Assembly (NCBI GenBank): GCA_902767355.1
Contig: CACXHG010000181.1
Location: 1-6,125, forward strand
Length of the DNA: 6,125 nt
Origin: an uncultured Bacteroidia bacterium
GTDB taxonomy: Bacteria; Bacteroidota; Bacteroidia; Bacteroidales; UBA932
Direction: 5' to 3'
Numbering within the stretch: the stretch's first letter is position 1; every line of letters begins with the position of its first letter. The position numbers and the translations under genes are program-made. This document shows positions 4,828-6,125 of the stretch, piece by piece. Under the pieces are notes generated by a model. The model saw only the letters and a list, made by a program, of their open reading frames with translations. It was not told the origin of the DNA and ran no database searches.

Positions 4828-6125
4828 ATGGACAAGCTATTTCTAATTGACGGGCACGCGCTCATTTTCAGGATGTACTATGCATTCCTGCGCCGCCCCA
4901 TGATCAACTCCAAGAGAGAGGACACCTCCATATTATACGGATTCACCAAGTATCTGCTGGAGATTATCTCCAAGCAGAAGCCGACGCACCTGGCGGTGGC
5001 CTTCGACCCTCATGCCGCCACTTTCCGCCACGAGGCCTATCCGCCCTACAAGGCCAACCGCAGCGAGGCGCCGGAGCTTGTGCACCAGGCACTTGAGCCG
5101 CTTTGCGAGCTGATGGAAGCCATGCAGATTCCGGTGCTGATGCGCCCCGGTTTCGAGGCCGACGACGTGATTTGCTCAGCAGCCCGTCAGTTTGCCGGCG
5201 AGAATATGCAGGTGTATATGGTCACGCCGGACAAGGACTTCGGGCAGGCGGTGCACGGCAACATTTTCCAGTATAAGCCTGGCAAGGCCGGCGGCGAGGA
5301 CACGGTGTGGGACGAGGCCGCCGTTTGCGAGAACTACGGCATACAGTCGTCCCGCCAGGTGATCGACATCCTGACCATCTGGGGCGACGCCTCCGACAAT
5401 GTGCCCGGCGTAAACGGCGTAGGTGAGGTCGGCGCCAAAAAGCTGGTGGGCAAATATGGCAGCGTAGAGAACATCTATGCCCATCTGGACGAGCTCACGC
5501 CCAAGCTGCGCGAGAATTTTGAGGCGGCCCGCGACCATATCGCAATGAGCAAATTCCTGGTGACCATAAAGGACGACATCCCCCTGGACGTAAGCCTGGA
5601 CCAGCTGCGGCTCACGGCCAGCTGCAACGGCAGAGTGCGCGAACTCTTCGACAGATATGAATTCCCCAGCCTAGTGAAGATGCTCCCCGAAGGCGACGGG
5701 AGCGCCACCCCGGCGGCCACGAGCAGATACCTGGAGTGCAGCAAGGCCACTTTGGCAGAGATTGCCGCCCTCGCCCGCGAGAGCAAAATGCTGGCGGTCG
5801 GCGCCGGCACGCAGGAGATAATACTCGCCTGCGGCAACAGCTATGCCTGCTGCACCGCCACCGAGGCCAAAGCGCTGCTGGAAGATAGCTCCATTATCAA
5901 GTGCGGCCACGGCCTCAAGGAAACCATGCACCAGCTCTCAAAGGCCGACTGCAGCCTGGAAGGCGTGCTCAGGGACATAGAACTGATGCACTATCTGCTC
6001 AATCCCGAACTTAACCACAAGACGGACATACTACTGCGCAGCTACCTGAACCTGGAGATGGAAGAGCCTGCCGGCGAGGCCGCCGCCCCCGTGCAACTGG
6101 ACCTGTTTTCCATGGCCGGCGAAGC
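4828..6125 (+). CDS. polA: DNA polymerase I, 3'-truncated by window edge; proofreading domain appears degenerate
   Basis: Pol I fills gaps and removes RNA primers during lagging-strand synthesis and repair. The frame runs open from ATG 4828 to the window end (432 full codons, no stop); the polymerase domain lies outside. Residues 1-285 form a complete 5'-3' exonuclease (FEN-like) domain: Asp8 in FLIDGHALIFR, Asp60 in AFDP, FRHEAYPPYKANR, FEADD (Glu110, Asp112, Asp113), TPDKDFGQ (Asp135, Asp137), GDASDNVPG (Asp187, Asp190) and the helix-hairpin-helix GVNGVGEVGAKKL. Residues about 300-410 align with the 3'-5' exonuclease fold: KCGHGLKE and DIELMHYLLNPELNHKTDILLRSYL segments are recognisable. 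The first strand reads MLAVGAGTQ where active enzymes carry Asp-x-Glu, so proofreading is probably lost. A sliding-clamp motif QLDLF occupies 423-427. The start is fixed because motif I lies only eight residues in. It diverges from tpiA. Confidence 0.95.
   Translation, partial: MDKLFLIDGHALIFRMYYAFLRRPMINSKREDTSILYGFTKYLLEIISKQKPTHLAVAFDPHAATFRHEAYPPYKANRSEAPELVHQALEPLCELMEAMQIPVLMRPGFEADDVICSAARQFAGENMQVYMVTPDKDFGQAVHGNIFQYKPGKAGGEDTVWDEAAVCENYGIQSSRQVIDILTIWGDASDNVPGVNGVGEVGAKKLVGKYGSVENIYAHLDELTPKLRENFEAARDHIAMSKFLVTIKDDIPLDVSLDQLRLTASCNGRVRELFDRYEFPSLVKMLPEGDGSATPAATSRYLECSKATLAEIAALARESKMLAVGAGTQEIILACGNSYACCTATEAKALLEDSSIIKCGHGLKETMHQLSKADCSLEGVLRDIELMHYLLNPELNHKTDILLRSYLNLEMEEPAGEAAAPVQLDLFSMAGE

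Overview
The window looks like a stretch of a Bacteroidota chromosome, most likely a GC-rich gut-type Bacteroidales. Three things suggest this. The divergent tpiA/polA spacer carries two perfect copies of the Bacteroidota -7 promoter element TAnnTTTG. The gene starts have A/T-rich leaders rather than Shine-Dalgarno sites. The protein sequences (PurB, TpiA, Pol I) read like Bacteroidales homologues. I cannot name a genus from sequence alone.

Layout. Positions 1-1125 (+) hold the 3' part of purB (adenylosuccinate lyase), whose 5' end lies outside the window. Thirteen bases later (1139-2839, +) comes a 566-residue secreted protein of unknown function, packed with acidic Asp/Asn/Gly loops resembling calcium-binding or FG-GAP/VCBS-type repeats; it is probably co-transcribed with purB. 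Convergent to it is a gene on the minus strand (2863-3768). It encodes a two-domain repair enzyme: an N-terminal MsrA joined to a complete GAF-type free methionine-(R)-sulfoxide reductase (fRMsr). Upstream of that, 3769-3994 is non-coding. It holds a weak promoter candidate for msrA, a clear intrinsic terminator for tpiA (about 3846-3878) and an unexplained, highly self-complementary GC-rich element of about 78 bp (3915-3992). tpiA (3995-4750, -) and polA (4828 to the window end, +) diverge from a 77-bp spacer with facing promoters.

Most genes are housekeeping: purine synthesis, glycolysis and DNA replication/repair. The most unusual items are the MsrA-fRMsr fusion, in which all expected catalytic residues of both halves can be seen; the structured element in the tpiA 3' region; a Pol I whose proofreading domain has lost its usual Asp-x-Glu motif but carries a textbook sliding-clamp motif QLDLF; and a polA promoter so close to the ATG that the mRNA may be leaderless. 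I found no mobile element, CRISPR array, tRNA or rRNA.
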